64,000 nt of DNA from Parelaphostrongylus tenuis (GCA_019055375.1 JAHQIW010007344.1:1-64000), one strand, 5' to 3'; numbered from the stretch's first letter, positions 45,757-57,033 are shown. Notes: a model not told the origin generated them from the sequence alone. Program-made: numbers and translations.

Positions 45757-46265
45757 CTGAAACGAAAAAAGCTAAGAGCTACATACCAGTGTTGAAGATA
45801 TTTTAGGCTGTAGACGAAATACCTAGTCGAACTTTTTATTTTTAGCAATCATTCAGAAATTCGAAAACCGTGATCGGAATCAGTCATTAAACACTGATTT
45901 TTTCTAATTTTCTACGATGACTTCTTCTAAAAATTGGAATTAAATGAAGACATTGAGCTGTACTGTATTGATTCTATTCTTGTGAGGCTAGTCTTCTTTG
46001 GATGTTTGATAGAAAATGCTTGTTATTGATCCCAAGAACTGGCTTTCATTTAATTTTAGGACTATTCATAAAGCTGTCTAATCGAAAGAACTGCTCTTGA
46101 TAACTTACTTAGAGTTAGGAAGAAAGGACCTGAAAACAATACGTTAGCTCAATAAGAGGAACTCGTAAGGTTGTTGTTATCTTTTTACTAAGTCGAAAAG
46201 AAAGTTTCCATCGTTTGATAAAATATTAAAAATTTATACATATATTCAGATAACAAACAACAATA

Positions 46266-46700
46266 ACTACTCTTCAAAATACAGGCCATCTTTACCCAAC
46301 ATTTTTTGCCATCTGTCCGTCAGGTTTTGAATATGATCGAAGTACTACTCCTAAGGCTTTGAATCATAAAACTCTTGAGATTCTTCTTCAGCTTCATCGA
46401 AAAATTCAAATCGGCGATCTATCAAAAAGTATTGCATTGATCGGAAAGGCCGTTCAGATAGAACAGCGTCCGGACTATAGGGTGGATGCGATAGAATCTC
46501 AACTCCGTCCAATTCCTCAAACTTTGCCTTGGTCTTCTTGGCTATGTGTGGCTTTGCGCTGTCTTGCTGAAACAAAGCGCGCTTCCGATGAACAAGTTCT
46601 GGGTAGTTCTCCCTGGACAATTCCATTGCAGCAGATATAGACCAACTATATATCAATAGATGTGTAAGAAGTAGACCTTTAAAATGGTATGAAAATCACA
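46266..46700 (-). pseudogene. mariner transposase, C-terminal relic
   Basis: Minus strand: LVHRKRALFQQDSAKPHIAK, then ELDGVEILSHPPYSPD (the second catalytic Asp and the PPYSPDL region), FRSMQYFLIDRRFEFFDE, and after two in-frame stops DRWQKMLGKDGLYFEE to TAG at 46267. This is the C-terminal third of a mariner-family transposase; the DLAPSDYHLF block is damaged, so a key residue is missing. No terminal inverted repeats seen. Confidence 0.8.
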
Positions 46701-47569
46701 CACCATCCATGCGAAAAAAACGACATATCCATCCAAACGATGCAAATTTTCTTTCCAACCTAATATTTACACATTGATCAAAGTTCTGCACTCGTCCAAT
46801 TTTATTTTGTTTTTAGTGTAATTAATTTTCCATTCCTTGTAAATTTTCGTAGCTTTTCATCACCTCCCTCGCCCACGAACATTTCCATCAAAACAAAAGT
46901 GAATTGAAATCAAATTAATTTAGAATTAGCTCACATCAAAATATGTGGCAAGGGTGCTATCCAACGAACTCTTTCAGCTATGATGTTATGTGCCAGTGAC
47001 AAAATGGCAATTGAAAAGCAACGACTTTGAGGTGAAGGAATCTCTAGTGGCCAACGACCTCATTGCTCTAGCGCGTTATGACTAGGAACGACGATTTCAT
47101 TAGCAATATTTTGAATTAGTCGACCATTAACACAATTGTGTCAAGATGACAGGAGGGACCGGCAGCGCAGTTTTAGTGATGTCATTCATAGCAATTATAG
47201 CATTGGCTTGACCTCTCTCCAGGTTCACCAACTTTATCATCCTAACGGAGTCGTAACTTGGTTAGGGATGTGCCCGTAGATATTCTACGTCTTGTAAACC
47301 AAGTGAAAAGCTTTAACCCGACTATCTCAGGATTCTACGGAAAGTCGTCTCGACTAGTACGCAACGCCATTCATAGAGAAGACGTTAATCCACAAACAGC
47401 GAGCGAACCTAGGATCAAAAACTTTTAGGATATTTGCAAGTGCTGGGAGCGAAAAATTTATAGAATGCAAAAAGTGTTGGAATCTGCACAGTAGACATGG
47501 AAAGGAGATAGAGCAAAATGAAACTGAAAAACTAACGGGCGAAAAATGCTTTTTAGCATAAATTGTCAT
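46701..47569. other. No recognisable feature
   Basis: AT-rich sequence; nothing supported. Confidence 0.35.
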
Positions 47570-47860
47570 AAATTCGTCTAATTTCGTTTTTATAAATGAA
47601 ATAACAGAGCCGGACTCAAGAGAGACACTAAAATGCTACAACGCACAAAAATGCTCTTTTCCAAACCGAGTGCGCCATTCAAATTCTCAAGATTTAAGCT
47701 AGCAAATGATTTCTAAAGTCCTAGAAGAGAGCAGAAAACATTCCCCAATTGAGGAGACAGAGTTCGAATGGTTGAAGAAATTATGAACTTTTATGTTAAG
47801 GAAATTCATGGGCTTGCTATGCTTCGCTCTGAAACACAATGGTTGAAAAAGTAATGCCAG
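47570..47860 (+). repeat. DR1-related degenerate units
   Basis: Phrases such as CTACAACGCACAAAAATGCT and CATTCAAATTCTCAAGATTT match unit phrases in DR1 (16140-16200) and 40600-40640. Confidence 0.4.
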
Positions 47861-48348
47861 CGAAAAAGAAGAAAGACTCAATTGACCAAGTGAGTAGACG
47901 TGTTACGGATCTCCATTCATCTGAGGTAGACAAACTATTTGCAGGGTTGTCTACGAAAATAACGGCGCTTACTGACAGCACAGACATCGGTAAAATTTCG
48001 AAGTGATCATATGAGTGAAACATTGCATTCCTTTGCCGTTACGATGCTTAATGAACTGGAGCATATAGCGTATCATTAAAGAGCTGACCAACGGGAAAAT
48101 TTTTACGCTTCAAGAAAGAAGTTAAAAATGAACAAACAGAAAGCTTTTAGACCTCGTTGCAATATAAGGCAACAGCAGTGTCCTTCGTTGAACATTCAAA
48201 GCTTCATGCCTAACACCTAACAAAATATTTGCTGACATCTCAGATAGCCTTGATAAATCCATCTCCTCGACTGTTTTTTAAACGTCGCTCTAAACATTCA
48301 ATATAGTGTGTAGTAGAATGTTAGAGCCTTTTCGAGCTTGTCACATCA

Positions 48349-48395
48349 GAGCCATACGTACGTTTTGGCGGTTTCGCCCGCTTCATCAGTGGCCC
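48349..48395 (-). ncRNA. Hammerhead-like motif, third sequence type
   Basis: Order on -: GGGCCA, CUGAUGA, A, GCGG-loop-CCGC, C, AAAA, CGUACGU, A, UGGCUC. Stem I pairs over 6 bp (one G-U), stem II over 4 bp, stem III is the palindrome ACGUACGU. The first G of GAAA is A, so it is probably inactive. It lies in a dispersed element related to 43366-43450. Confidence 0.45.
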
Positions 48396-48580
48396 ACCCC
48401 CCACACTGAACCCTAGTTTATAGCAGGGATGTGGAGACGTTATTCATGGTGATAGCACGCGATACTGTTCTAACACTATTTGTTCAGTCGATGGATTGCA
48501 ACTGATACTGAATATGTATACTCCCTCTCATCGACTGTTTTCAAAATTGAACTGCATGGATAAGGAAAGGAATAAATGAA

Positions 48581-49123
48581 TTGAAATGGATGAATTGGAA
48601 ATTTCAAACGAATAGTTCTTTGGTCCAAGATTCTAAGTACCAAGTGGTAAGCTGCTTTTACTCACTGAGTAGTAAATCAGACACATTTGAATCGATGACA
48701 GAGTTCAAGCATTTGACGTGCCAAATGGTAGCTTCAATAGCGGTGTTCAGTAGCATGAAAGTAGTTATGCGGAATCTAACGAAGCGTGAAAGCTGCTCGT
48801 TTCTGCCTTTCGGCGATGACTTTCATGAAGAAATTGTCGCAAGCATTTCCGCTCACAATGATTTACACTTTTCCGCTATCCCTTTACTGCATTTTTGGAG
48901 TGGGAGAGATTACATATTACAAGGTTTTTCGTGGGGAAGAATATGTTTTGTCCCCGGATTCAGCCCCATCTTATTTGAAAAAAGCCAGCAACTATATTTG
49001 ATTCGACGCAGATTTTGTTGTGTAAAAATGAATGACTCAAAACTGCAGATAGAGCGATCATTATATTCACATTGTAGCTTCTTTGATAAGGCCCGAACTA
49101 TACACTTTTTTGAATGCTATTGA
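48581..49123 (+). CDS. Hypothetical 180-codon open frame
   Basis: The longest open frame in the window not explained by a mobile element. Mixed composition, with stretches such as FLPFGDDFHEEIVASISAHN and HFWSGRDYILQGFSWGR. A second, overlapping frame (48786-49001) is also open. No signal peptide, known domain or clear splice context is seen, and no family is recognised. A frame this long is unusual by chance in such AT-rich DNA, which is the only argument for it. Confidence 0.25.
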   Translation: MKWMNWKFQTNSSLVQDSKYQVVSCFYSLSSKSDTFESMTEFKHLTCQMVASIAVFSSMKVVMRNLTKRESCSFLPFGDDFHEEIVASISAHNDLHFSAIPLLHFWSGRDYILQGFSWGRICFVPGFSPILFEKSQQLYLIRRRFCCVKMNDSKLQIERSLYSHCSFFDKARTIHFFECY

Positions 49124-49519
49124 AGTCGGCTCGTTTTTTGTTAAGCGATCTTATAGCACTGAGTTCAACATGTTCACATAGAAAAGCAAATAAGGCAGCC
49201 CTTAATCATATGCTTTTTGATGTGAGCAGCTGTCCCAATTGGTTACACTGGTGTTGTAAAGTCCTTGCACACACGTATAGCAGAGTGGACCGTATACACC
49301 GAAATGAATTCAATAATAGGAATAGACTCCCTCACTCAAACGTCGTATCTAGCACGCACCTTCTTTCAGGTGCACTCTGAAGAGTCATCTCTAATTTGAT
49401 AACCTTCGGAAAGCATTTTATGAAAGCTTATAGAATATAATCCTATGAAAAAATGGATTTTGCTACACATGTGCTAATTCTCTAAACTTTGTAAAAATTT
49501 CACTCATTACTGTTATCTG

Positions 49520-49948
49520 AGCTATTTCGTCAAGTGGTCTGTCAATGGCTCTTGTACAGCCCGATACACGTGTTTCGAACCTTGACAGTCTCGTCAGTCG
49601 GGCAGAACTCTTCGTCTTTTAGCCAATTCTCTCGAGGTTTTCCAGTCCCCACACTAAGAGTAGGCGACGACGAACGATTTACATTAACGTCAAGTGAGAA
49701 CCACTAAATCGGTAGTGTTATACACTCGATTGTTCTTGGCAAGTAATAAAATGTATAATATCCCTTGTTTTGAGTGCTTTCTCAAGACCACGCTCGAATT
49801 TCAATATATCTTATAATTGTTATGTAAGCCAACGTATATCGAGCTGTGTAAGAGTCCATTAACAGCCCACATGATAAGTTGGCTCGGGTAACAATTATGA
49901 GATATATTGAAATTTGAGCGTGATCTCAAAAAAATACGCTCGAAACAA
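49520..49948 (-). mobile_element. Hammerhead-bearing element with inverted-repeat end
   Basis: Hammerhead-like motif at 49559-49603, followed by a segment shared with 60500-60590 (CCAGTCCCCACA...TAAGAGT...GACGACG). It ends in an inverted pair: 49773-49845 against 49873-49948, built on AATTTCAATATATCTTATAATTG. No coding. Confidence 0.6.
49559..49603 (-). ncRNA. Hammerhead-like motif, core intact, stem II weak
   Basis: Order on -: GCCCGA, CUGACGA, a 14-nt stem II region, GAAA, CACGUGU, A, UCGGGC. Stem I is a perfect 6 bp and all core bases are present, but stem II pairs only over 2 bp plus scattered pairs. Confidence 0.6.
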
Positions 49949-50007
49949 AGGAAAATTTTTACTGCTGTCCACTGTGGCCTTATGAGTACTGATAATCATA
50001 ATCTGAT

Positions 50008-50370
50008 CATAGGACAAAGGATAGAGCTTTCGGGGTTGATCAGTCCTTGAGGGATGAGCCATGCATTCGTCTACAATTTTCTATCTCCGTTTGAGGTGAC
50101 TGAACACATATCTGGCCATTACAATGATGATCCGCGATCGCTGTATCAAGTCAGTGTTGCTTGTCCTCTTAGACAAGTATGCGACCAGTCTTGGTAGAAA
50201 TTTACTGTCCTCGGGAATGATGGCTTGGTGGGCCATGAGCGCGAGGTCGAACCATCGACCTTGCGTGATTATCACTATCATTATCATTTCCACTAGCGTT
50301 ATCACATCATTGTCATTTTCATTACCATTGTCGTTATCATTACTGCTATCATTATCAAAAACATTATCTA
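50008..50370 (-). mobile_element. SINE-B copy (50008-50268), then ATT/ATC simple repeat
   Basis: Reverse SINE-B lacking its first bases; the head is replaced by a (TTATCATTA)n-like microsatellite at 50268-50370. Confidence 0.6.
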
Positions 50371-50372
50371 CT

Positions 50373-50660
50373 AGGTTTACATAGGGCACAAAAACACAAC
50401 AACAAGGATTTTGATGTGACTGTCCACAATCCTGGCGCAGGAATCAAAAAACGTCCACGCGCAAGACTCTTGAGGCATTTTGGACCACTTTTCATTCGCA
50501 TAATAAGAACATCTAGACAGTAAATCTAAAATAGATAAAACCAAACCATTAGGTTTACATAGGGCACAAAAACACAACAACAAGGATTTTGATGTGACTG
50601 TCACAATCCTGGCGCAGGAATCAAAAACATCCACGCGCAAAACTCTCGAGGCATTTTGGA
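50373..50660 (+). repeat. Recent tandem duplication, offset about 177 bp
   Basis: 50373-50483 and 50550-50658 are nearly identical (TAGGTTTACATAGGGCACAA at both starts, GAGGCATTTTGGA at both ends), differing by a few bases. The unit is not seen elsewhere in the window. Confidence 0.8.
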
Positions 50661-50794
50661 TAAACGCCCAAAACCCCGAAATGAATCGGAAGGACGAGTG
50701 CGTCACCATCACGCGAGATCTCGCGCCCTTTCTTCGTTTGATCTTCTAACCTGACCTAGGCAGCATATAAATAAGACCATCCGAATCATTCAAA

Positions 50795-50925
50795 TAGACT
50801 AATACTATATACGTCCAGGCTCTGAAGAAGGCGGGTCGCCGAAACGTCAGCCGAATTTCTACAACTGCTTTACCCAACCTCGCGTCAGCTAATCAAGATA
50901 AGTTTTCTCCATTTTCATATATCAA
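50795..50925 (+). mobile_element. Solo Penelope-type terminal repeat
   Basis: Single copy of the unit found as an inverted pair at 14737-15047; runs from ACTATATACGTCCAGGC to CAGCTAATCAAGATAAG. Contains the hammerhead-like motif at 50818-50852. Confidence 0.6.
50818..50852 (+). ncRNA. Hammerhead-like motif, variant with an extra A
   Basis: Same 35-base motif as 14942-14976: GGCT, CTGAAGA, A, GGCG-GGT-CGCC, GAAA, CGTC, AGCC. Confidence 0.55.
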
Positions 50926-51143
50926 TTATCTACTCCGTTAGCATCTCTCTCTAACCAGTGCACCGCATGCGCTCCTTTTCTCACCATTTTCTTATTCACG
51001 ATACTTAACTCCAATCAGATTAGTGCCGAGAAATCTCAACAGTGTCAACAATAATTGCGCTAGATATGGAGGATTGCTCATCTTTTGAAAAACTCAGGAA
51101 TTTGCAAAATTTTTCTGCAGAATTCCTCTTAATTTTCAAATGC

Positions 51144-51469
51144 TTAACACTTCACAAGAGCGCATGTGGCGCAGTGGTTAGAGGTGCTGTGCGTCGCACA
51201 CAAGGTCAATGGTTAGATTTCACGCTCATGGTTCACTAAGCCATCCATCTTTCCGGGTCGGTAAACTGGTACCAGTCTGAACTCAAACTTGTCTGGGAGG
51301 ATAAGCAGCACTTCCTCGATCCACGGGAAGCCACCGCGAGTCATTGTGAAGCCCAGATATGCATTCAATCACCTCAAACGAAGTTAAAAATTGAAGTAGA
51401 ATGCATGGCGCATCCATCAAGGTTTAATCAACGCCAGAAACTTTATTCTCTAATCCTTTAACACTTCAC
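51144..51469 (+). mobile_element. SINE-B, complete copy with 12-bp target duplication
   Basis: TTAACACTTCAC at 51144-51155 and 51458-51469 flanks a 302-bp element. The head is tRNA-like, GCGCATGTGGCGCAGTGG TTAGAGGTGCTG (A box) and ATGGTTAGATTTCACGC (decayed B box). The tail is TTTATTCTCTAATCC without poly(A). The perfect duplication fixes both ends of the family. Confidence 0.8.
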
Positions 51470-51505
51470 GGAGCTAGAATATTGTATATCAGTGTAGTTC
51501 TAGTA

Positions 51506-52891
51506 TCAAACTAACGTTTCCTTCCGTTCTTTTCCTCCGTTGGCTCTTTCGTCTTCAACGGCTTTTTGAATTTTTGATGGCTTCGTAATTTTTGGTGCAA
51601 CTTTTGGAGATGGTGGCTGAAAGAATTTTAAGCTAACTCTTTTATTAACCCATGAAGCCTGACATACAGTGAGTTTAATGTATTCGGGGTAAAAAAGTAG
51701 CAATTCCTTCAATTTTACATCAACATATCCGACCTCAAATCAATTTTGCAATTCCCAATAAAATGTTGAAATTTAAATTTATTGTCTAAATGACACAGCC
51801 TACTTGATGCATTGCTATAGCTTTCTAATTTCTAGAAGCTATGTAATGTGTCCGAGTAATTGTTTTGTGGAAGCTTGCACCTTTAGAGGAAAACAAGCCC
51901 AATTTCCTCCAGCAGCTTATGATGCGGTTCTCTATTATATCGTCACTTTTAGAGACTGATGTTGCCAAGCATGTATAAGAAGCTCAGAAAATCAAATTCC
52001 ATTCTTAACTTCTTGCAATTTAGTCGATGATACTGGGTGATATGCAAAACTCTGACCCTCAGGCGGGAGTTTAGTCCACGCTTCACCCATACCTGGGAAC
52101 CATACTACAACTATACCACTGAGACCACTGCAATGCTTTAGAAGCGGTGAAGCAGAAAATTCCTGTAGAATTTTGTAACTCATTCACCTCCGTTGTTAGT
52201 CAGGAGCGAGTTTCGATTGTTATGAAGGATGACTAATAATTTTAGTGTGACTATATCGCATGATTGCAAACCACTGTAACGCTTCAAGTAGGCGGAGATT
52301 AGGGTTTTAATACGCATGTAGCAATCCGAAGAGAGAGCAACGCTCATCAACTATCTCATACAAGAATTTTAGCATAAAGACAATGCAAGTCAAACTTCCA
52401 AATAAAATACACTTGTTGATTGACTATGTGACCTGGAAATTCCCTCAGCAAGAAAGTAAATATTTACTGATATTTAGAACGCCCGGGGCGTCGTGGACGA
52501 GTGATTGTGTTGCTGGTTACAGAGCGCGCGTAGAGCCGAGCTCCATGCCTCCTTCCTCCTCCTCCTCTTCCCCACCTCCCCCACTTCTCTCCAGCAGTCA
52601 ACAACAACGTCCTAAGGAACGCCACAGCAAGGCTATCCTCGAGACTGCAAGTAGACTTGCTCAACCAGTATTCTACGCCGCTCAGGAACAAGACGAAAAA
52701 TGAATTGAATGCTAGAAGTACTGGAATCAACACAGTGGAAAAAATCATTGTGATGACGGATCAAAAAACCTAAAAAAAGGAAGTAGATTCAGGACACTTA
52801 CTTGCCAATTTCGTCCCTCGTGTGGATCCCATCTTTCGCCCATATTCAGCGAAATTCTTCCAGTCTTTGTGGCTCTCAAACGGTGACTATT
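51506..52891 (-). CDS. 3' end of an unknown gene, two exons
   Basis: Minus strand. Exon 52891-52802: acceptor CATTTTCAG, donor CAA then GTAAGTG, 30 codons in phase 0 (HRLRATKTGRISLNMGERWD and on). Exon 51616-51506: acceptor AAATTCTTTCAG, 36 codons and TGA, Lys/Pro-rich (PPSPKVAPKITKPSKIQKAV, then EDERANGGKERKETLV). Phases match (0/0). In exon one a second frame, using an acceptor five bases in, also reads well but does not join in frame. The intron holds a tRNA-like SINE (52030-52140) and a SINE-A. Upstream exons not found; family not recognised. Confidence 0.5.
52030..52140 (-). repeat. tRNA-like SINE copy, reverse
   Basis: Minus strand CAGTGGTCTCAGTGGTATAG (A-box region) then GTGGACTAAACTCCCGCC (decayed B box); related to 21690-21790 and 11395-11470. 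Confidence 0.5.
52485..52747 (+). mobile_element. SINE-A copy
   Basis: Starts GGGGCGTCGTGGACGAGTGA, has a CT-rich middle, AATGCTAGAAGTACTGGAAT and ends CACAGTGGAAAAAATC. Lies in the intron of the 51506-52891 gene. Confidence 0.65.
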
Positions 52892-54611
52892 CTGAAAATG
52901 CTACAGTAGTAGTAGAGTTGACTTATACGTCGAAACGTTGTGAAATCGCACAAATTTGGCAACTAAGTTTCAATACATTTGAATGACATAAGGAACATTT
53001 CTAAGCATTCTTACTTCTTATAATAGCTACATCTTGTTTCAAATAGGTCGGCATATTGTGCAGAATAATCATTGTTAGCGCTTTGATGTGCGCTTACATT
53101 CGTATATGTAAGTGAAAACTTTAACCACATCTTCTGTTTCACTGAGCAGATTGATATGATGTGTAAAGTCATAAGAATATGCCACTTCAGCGCTCTACTT
53201 TAGCGCATATAGTTTGTCCTTCCTGTCCATTGCTATCGCCCTAGCCGCACGTGGATGACTTGCTCGAAAAGTGCACTCTCGTATTTCTTATTCCAACAAA
53301 ATCGTTCAATCTCTGCAATGATCTTTTGGCCAAAAGAGGGTTTATATACCAGGTACTGGTGGGAAGAAGTATTTTTTCACTGAATCGAACGTGGAATTCA
53401 TCACCTAGGCTGAGTTACAACGACTATGGATAATTGTTACCAACGTAAAAAAAATCTGTAAGCATGGATGTTTCCCTATCACAAGTTGAACGACTTGGAA
53501 CCTGTGTTCCTAATGTAAGATATTTCGGACAAGGGTGACTGTAGCTTGAGGTAGTATGGGAGATCAATTAGTATTGGAACTCTTTGCTCTGTTGCATGTC
53601 AGTTTTTGTGATAGCTTTAGCATTTAAGAATTATTTCTACTGACTCATCAATAATCAACTGCAAACTTATCATCAGCCGTGTTTGATATGTCAGTTTGAT
53701 GAGTGGTAGTATTTTGCACAAACCGCGTCTTTAATCGTACATTTCGTTATTGACAAAATGAAGGTTGGTTAGCAAGCTTTCAGATCTGTCTCTTGCTCAT
53801 AGAGTCTCCTTTTGAGGCATCATTGGTTAGCTCGGTGCGAATCAGCTCCAATAAAGCCATATGTTATACCGAACCTTAAAACTGTACTCAAAGACCCACT
53901 TGTTGCGAAGCAGTTCCCTTAACACGATACTTTATCACAATTTATTGCACGGATTCCACTAGTTCTTGCATTCAGCTCGTTTCCTCGCATTCATCTTCTG
54001 CAAATGTCGCCGAGCATTTACGTGTTGCTTCAGCTCTGCTGGTTGAGGAATACATCTTTTTTAAGAAGTAAAATAGTATTGTCGGTCAGACGATTCACAT
54101 TCCAGTCTCGGGAATAATCAAGCCAAGGTGTTCCCTGGCGCTGTTGATTGATTGCAAGATAGCGCTGGAGAGCAGGACCAAGCCAGTGCTTTACTTATCG
54201 CTTTTACTTTCGTATACACCGATCACTAACCACTGCACTATATCTCTCTTGAAATTTCTATTTCTTCGGCGCTTTCAATTTGCATACTACCATCTATTTA
54301 AGGAACTATTTTTCATAACTGCGTGTGCTCGCAAAACCTTAGACTTTTGGCTAATCTATATTTATTTATCGTCTAGTGTGAGTATTACCTTTATTGTCGG
54401 TTGAGTGGTGCATTTTCTGTACACACATAAATAGACATATTGTCATTTAGCAAACAAGAGAAATCAAGTGTGAACCATGTATCAATCAAAGAGTGACCCA
54501 AATAAACACCACTGAGGGTTCCGTTAGGCTTTGTTATTAACAAAAATGGCTCAGTTTTCCACGCCTATTTGAAGTACACAAAGCAATTATTTCTTTTTCA
54601 AAAAAGAAGTA
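52892..54611. other. No gene recognised; SINE-A 3' fragment at 53943-54060
   Basis: AT-rich. 53943-54060 (-) has a decayed SINE-A end (CACGGATTCCACTAGTTCTTGCATTCAG). The rest shows nothing I can support. Confidence 0.35.
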
Positions 54612-54910
54612 AGTATAAAGCGTTCGACGTTAATCAGTCTTTGAATGATCCTCCATACATTTGACTCTATCGAGCATACTTAGAGGTAACTGAAAGCGTA
54701 TCGCCTATATAATAACTTGCAGTGGCCCAACGGTGTATCAGATCAGAGCTAGCGACTTCTTGGATAGGGTTGGTAGTAAGTTGCCAATTCTAGAGAAATG
54801 GAAGGCTTTGTGAGCCCAAGCGCGAAATCAAACTGACAACTACATATGTATTTTAGGTCACTTCTTACCATTGTGCTACAAGTTCCACAAATCATAGAAG
54901 AGTGAGAAGC
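54612..54910 (-). mobile_element. SINE-B copy, reverse, diverged
   Basis: Follows the SINE-B body in reverse (GGAAGGCTTTGTGAGCC, AAGCGCGAAATCAAACTG) and ends in an altered head. Confidence 0.55.
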
Positions 54911-55064
54911 AATGAGAATTCTTTCCAAGGACATCTACTTAAGACATCCGCGATTATCCTTAATATTGTGTGATGTTTCACACCTAAGTTCTCATCGCGC
55001 AAGCGGTACATTGGAAGCACTAAGTGCGGTCATCTTCCCTCCACCTCTTATAAAGGTTTTTTGA

Positions 55065-56720
55065 CATAAAGAGCAACTACTCGTCTTGTTTCTCACTGGT
55101 AATAACACGTCAGTGTGGAGAAATAAACAATCTTTCAATCCTTATTATGCATTTGTATCGCCTGTCTTGGCAGAGGTAGCTTGAAAGCACATATTCTACA
55201 ACTAAACACTTCTAACAGAGGTCTGTGTGGAGGTGATTATAGTATGTAGCTGCAGGAAGTCTAGGAAGAGCGCGCGTTCATCATGACGGAGAATAGATGA
55301 TATTTTACCCCTCTTCTCACCCATGACGTATTTTTTTATTCTTTTTTGGAATTTTAGTAGCCCTTTGGTTGCCTGAATCTCGAAAATTTGGATGGCGTAT
55401 TTATTTTCCAAATGGTTTTCATATTATGCTATGTTAATAAAAATAAAATTGTATTCACACTCAACCATCTTTACCTGAGCACACATTTCATTCAAACTTT
55501 TAATAACAATTCGTTAGCACAAATCTCAACAATTTCAATGAAATGATTGGTTTTTTATGAAAACTTCTTATTGTGTTGTTACAGCTAAAGGAGTATTGAG
55601 TTTGGCATTCAACGCCGTGTCGATCGCTCATCGCGCGGAGCAATTCACATGTGGCGGGCTATGAGAGCAGAGTGCAAAATCCAATATTCTTCTAGCTGTC
55701 AGAATAAATCAAAAAGCTTCTCTAAAAGCCGAGCATTTCAATGAATTTGTCGGAACTTGTGCTATCTGATGGCTATTAAAAGTCTGAGAGTATAGCTGTG
55801 TCTGGCGAAAACCACCTAACTGTGCAACGCAATTTCATTCTTACTAGCACAGCGCGCTGAGAGTTTTCTCTTGAAAAACAATGAAAAGCAAACCAACCAT
55901 TGAAATCTCGAGATACAAACTATCGATTAGTTATTGAAAGGCGATAGCTATATGCCGATGTCGCGAAATCCATCAACGAACCGTTGAAAGGTATGAGCGT
56001 TGTTTTCAATGTTACAGTGTAATATAAAGACCATTTGAAAGATAAAGTACGTTCTCCGAATTTTCGAGATCCTGGTATTGAATGGCTATTAAATGTCCAG
56101 GAAAAGCAAGAAATGCGCTTTTCTCAAGTATGGGTGCATATAAGGGATTCGTTTCTAACCAATAATTTGCATAATGCCATTGTTCCAAACTTTTTACTCA
56201 AGTACGATTGTCCCTCCAGGCTCACAAATCTTCAACTATCCATAATTTCCCAACTTCTTTCTCACATACGTCAACTCTAATCAAATGAAGCTTGCAAATG
56301 ACTAATTCAACATAGTCATGGTTAGAGTTATCGATGAACTGGTATCGCATGCAGCATCCATTGTCATTTTTGATGAATTACTCATGGTTTTCCAATTTTT
56401 ATTCACTATAAAGGCTCTTCGGTTTTGCATAAAACTGAGAGTGATAAAACTAAAGGCTTTTTTGTTACGATGTCCTTTGTACATCTTCATACGATTAACT
56501 GATTGCCAAATTCAGCATGATGCCTAGTAAACCAGCGTTTTTCTCTATACAAGACACATATATCCAAGCCAAGCGCATAAAAGCATGTAGAGCAAACCTT
56601 GTTTCTATCAAAAATTACGAGAAATCCAGCATTTTTTGTAAAAGGGGAAAAAACCTCATTCAAATAGCGAAAATTGCGCAAATCGCTCTGCGCGCATCGG
56701 TTTTTTCAGCGGTCTCTTAG
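55065..56720 (+). repeat. DR1, right copy, without LINE insertions
   Basis: Collinear with the left copy from AATAACACGTCAGTGTGG to GCGGTCTCTTAG. It shows diverged units of about 116-165 bp spacing (ACAGCTAAAGGAG at 55583, ACAGCGCGCTGAG near 55852, ACAGTGTAATATAAAG near 56013). The last 225 bases (56495-56719) are the best conserved part and match 20605-20832. It gives the empty site for both LINEs of the left copy. Confidence 0.7.
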
Positions 56721-57033
56721 AAGACAACTTGTTGACAACGACACAGTCTACTTTTACATCATGTCACCGCGCGACGAAGAGTTCTCTTATCACGTGTTGC
56801 AATGGAAACATGGCATTTTAGGTAATTTGAGGTACTAATGGACATTATCGTGATAAGATGATGAAATATCACAGAGGAGACATCTATTAAGAGTTCTATA
56901 CTAAAGATACCCACCCACGTATTGGAAAATCATCGATGTTTGAACGAGAAAAGCTTATTAGCATGATAGGCAGCATCTTCCAGGTGCTAGATAACATTCG
57001 TTTCTGTGTTTTTAACTGTGTTCTTAATTCAGC

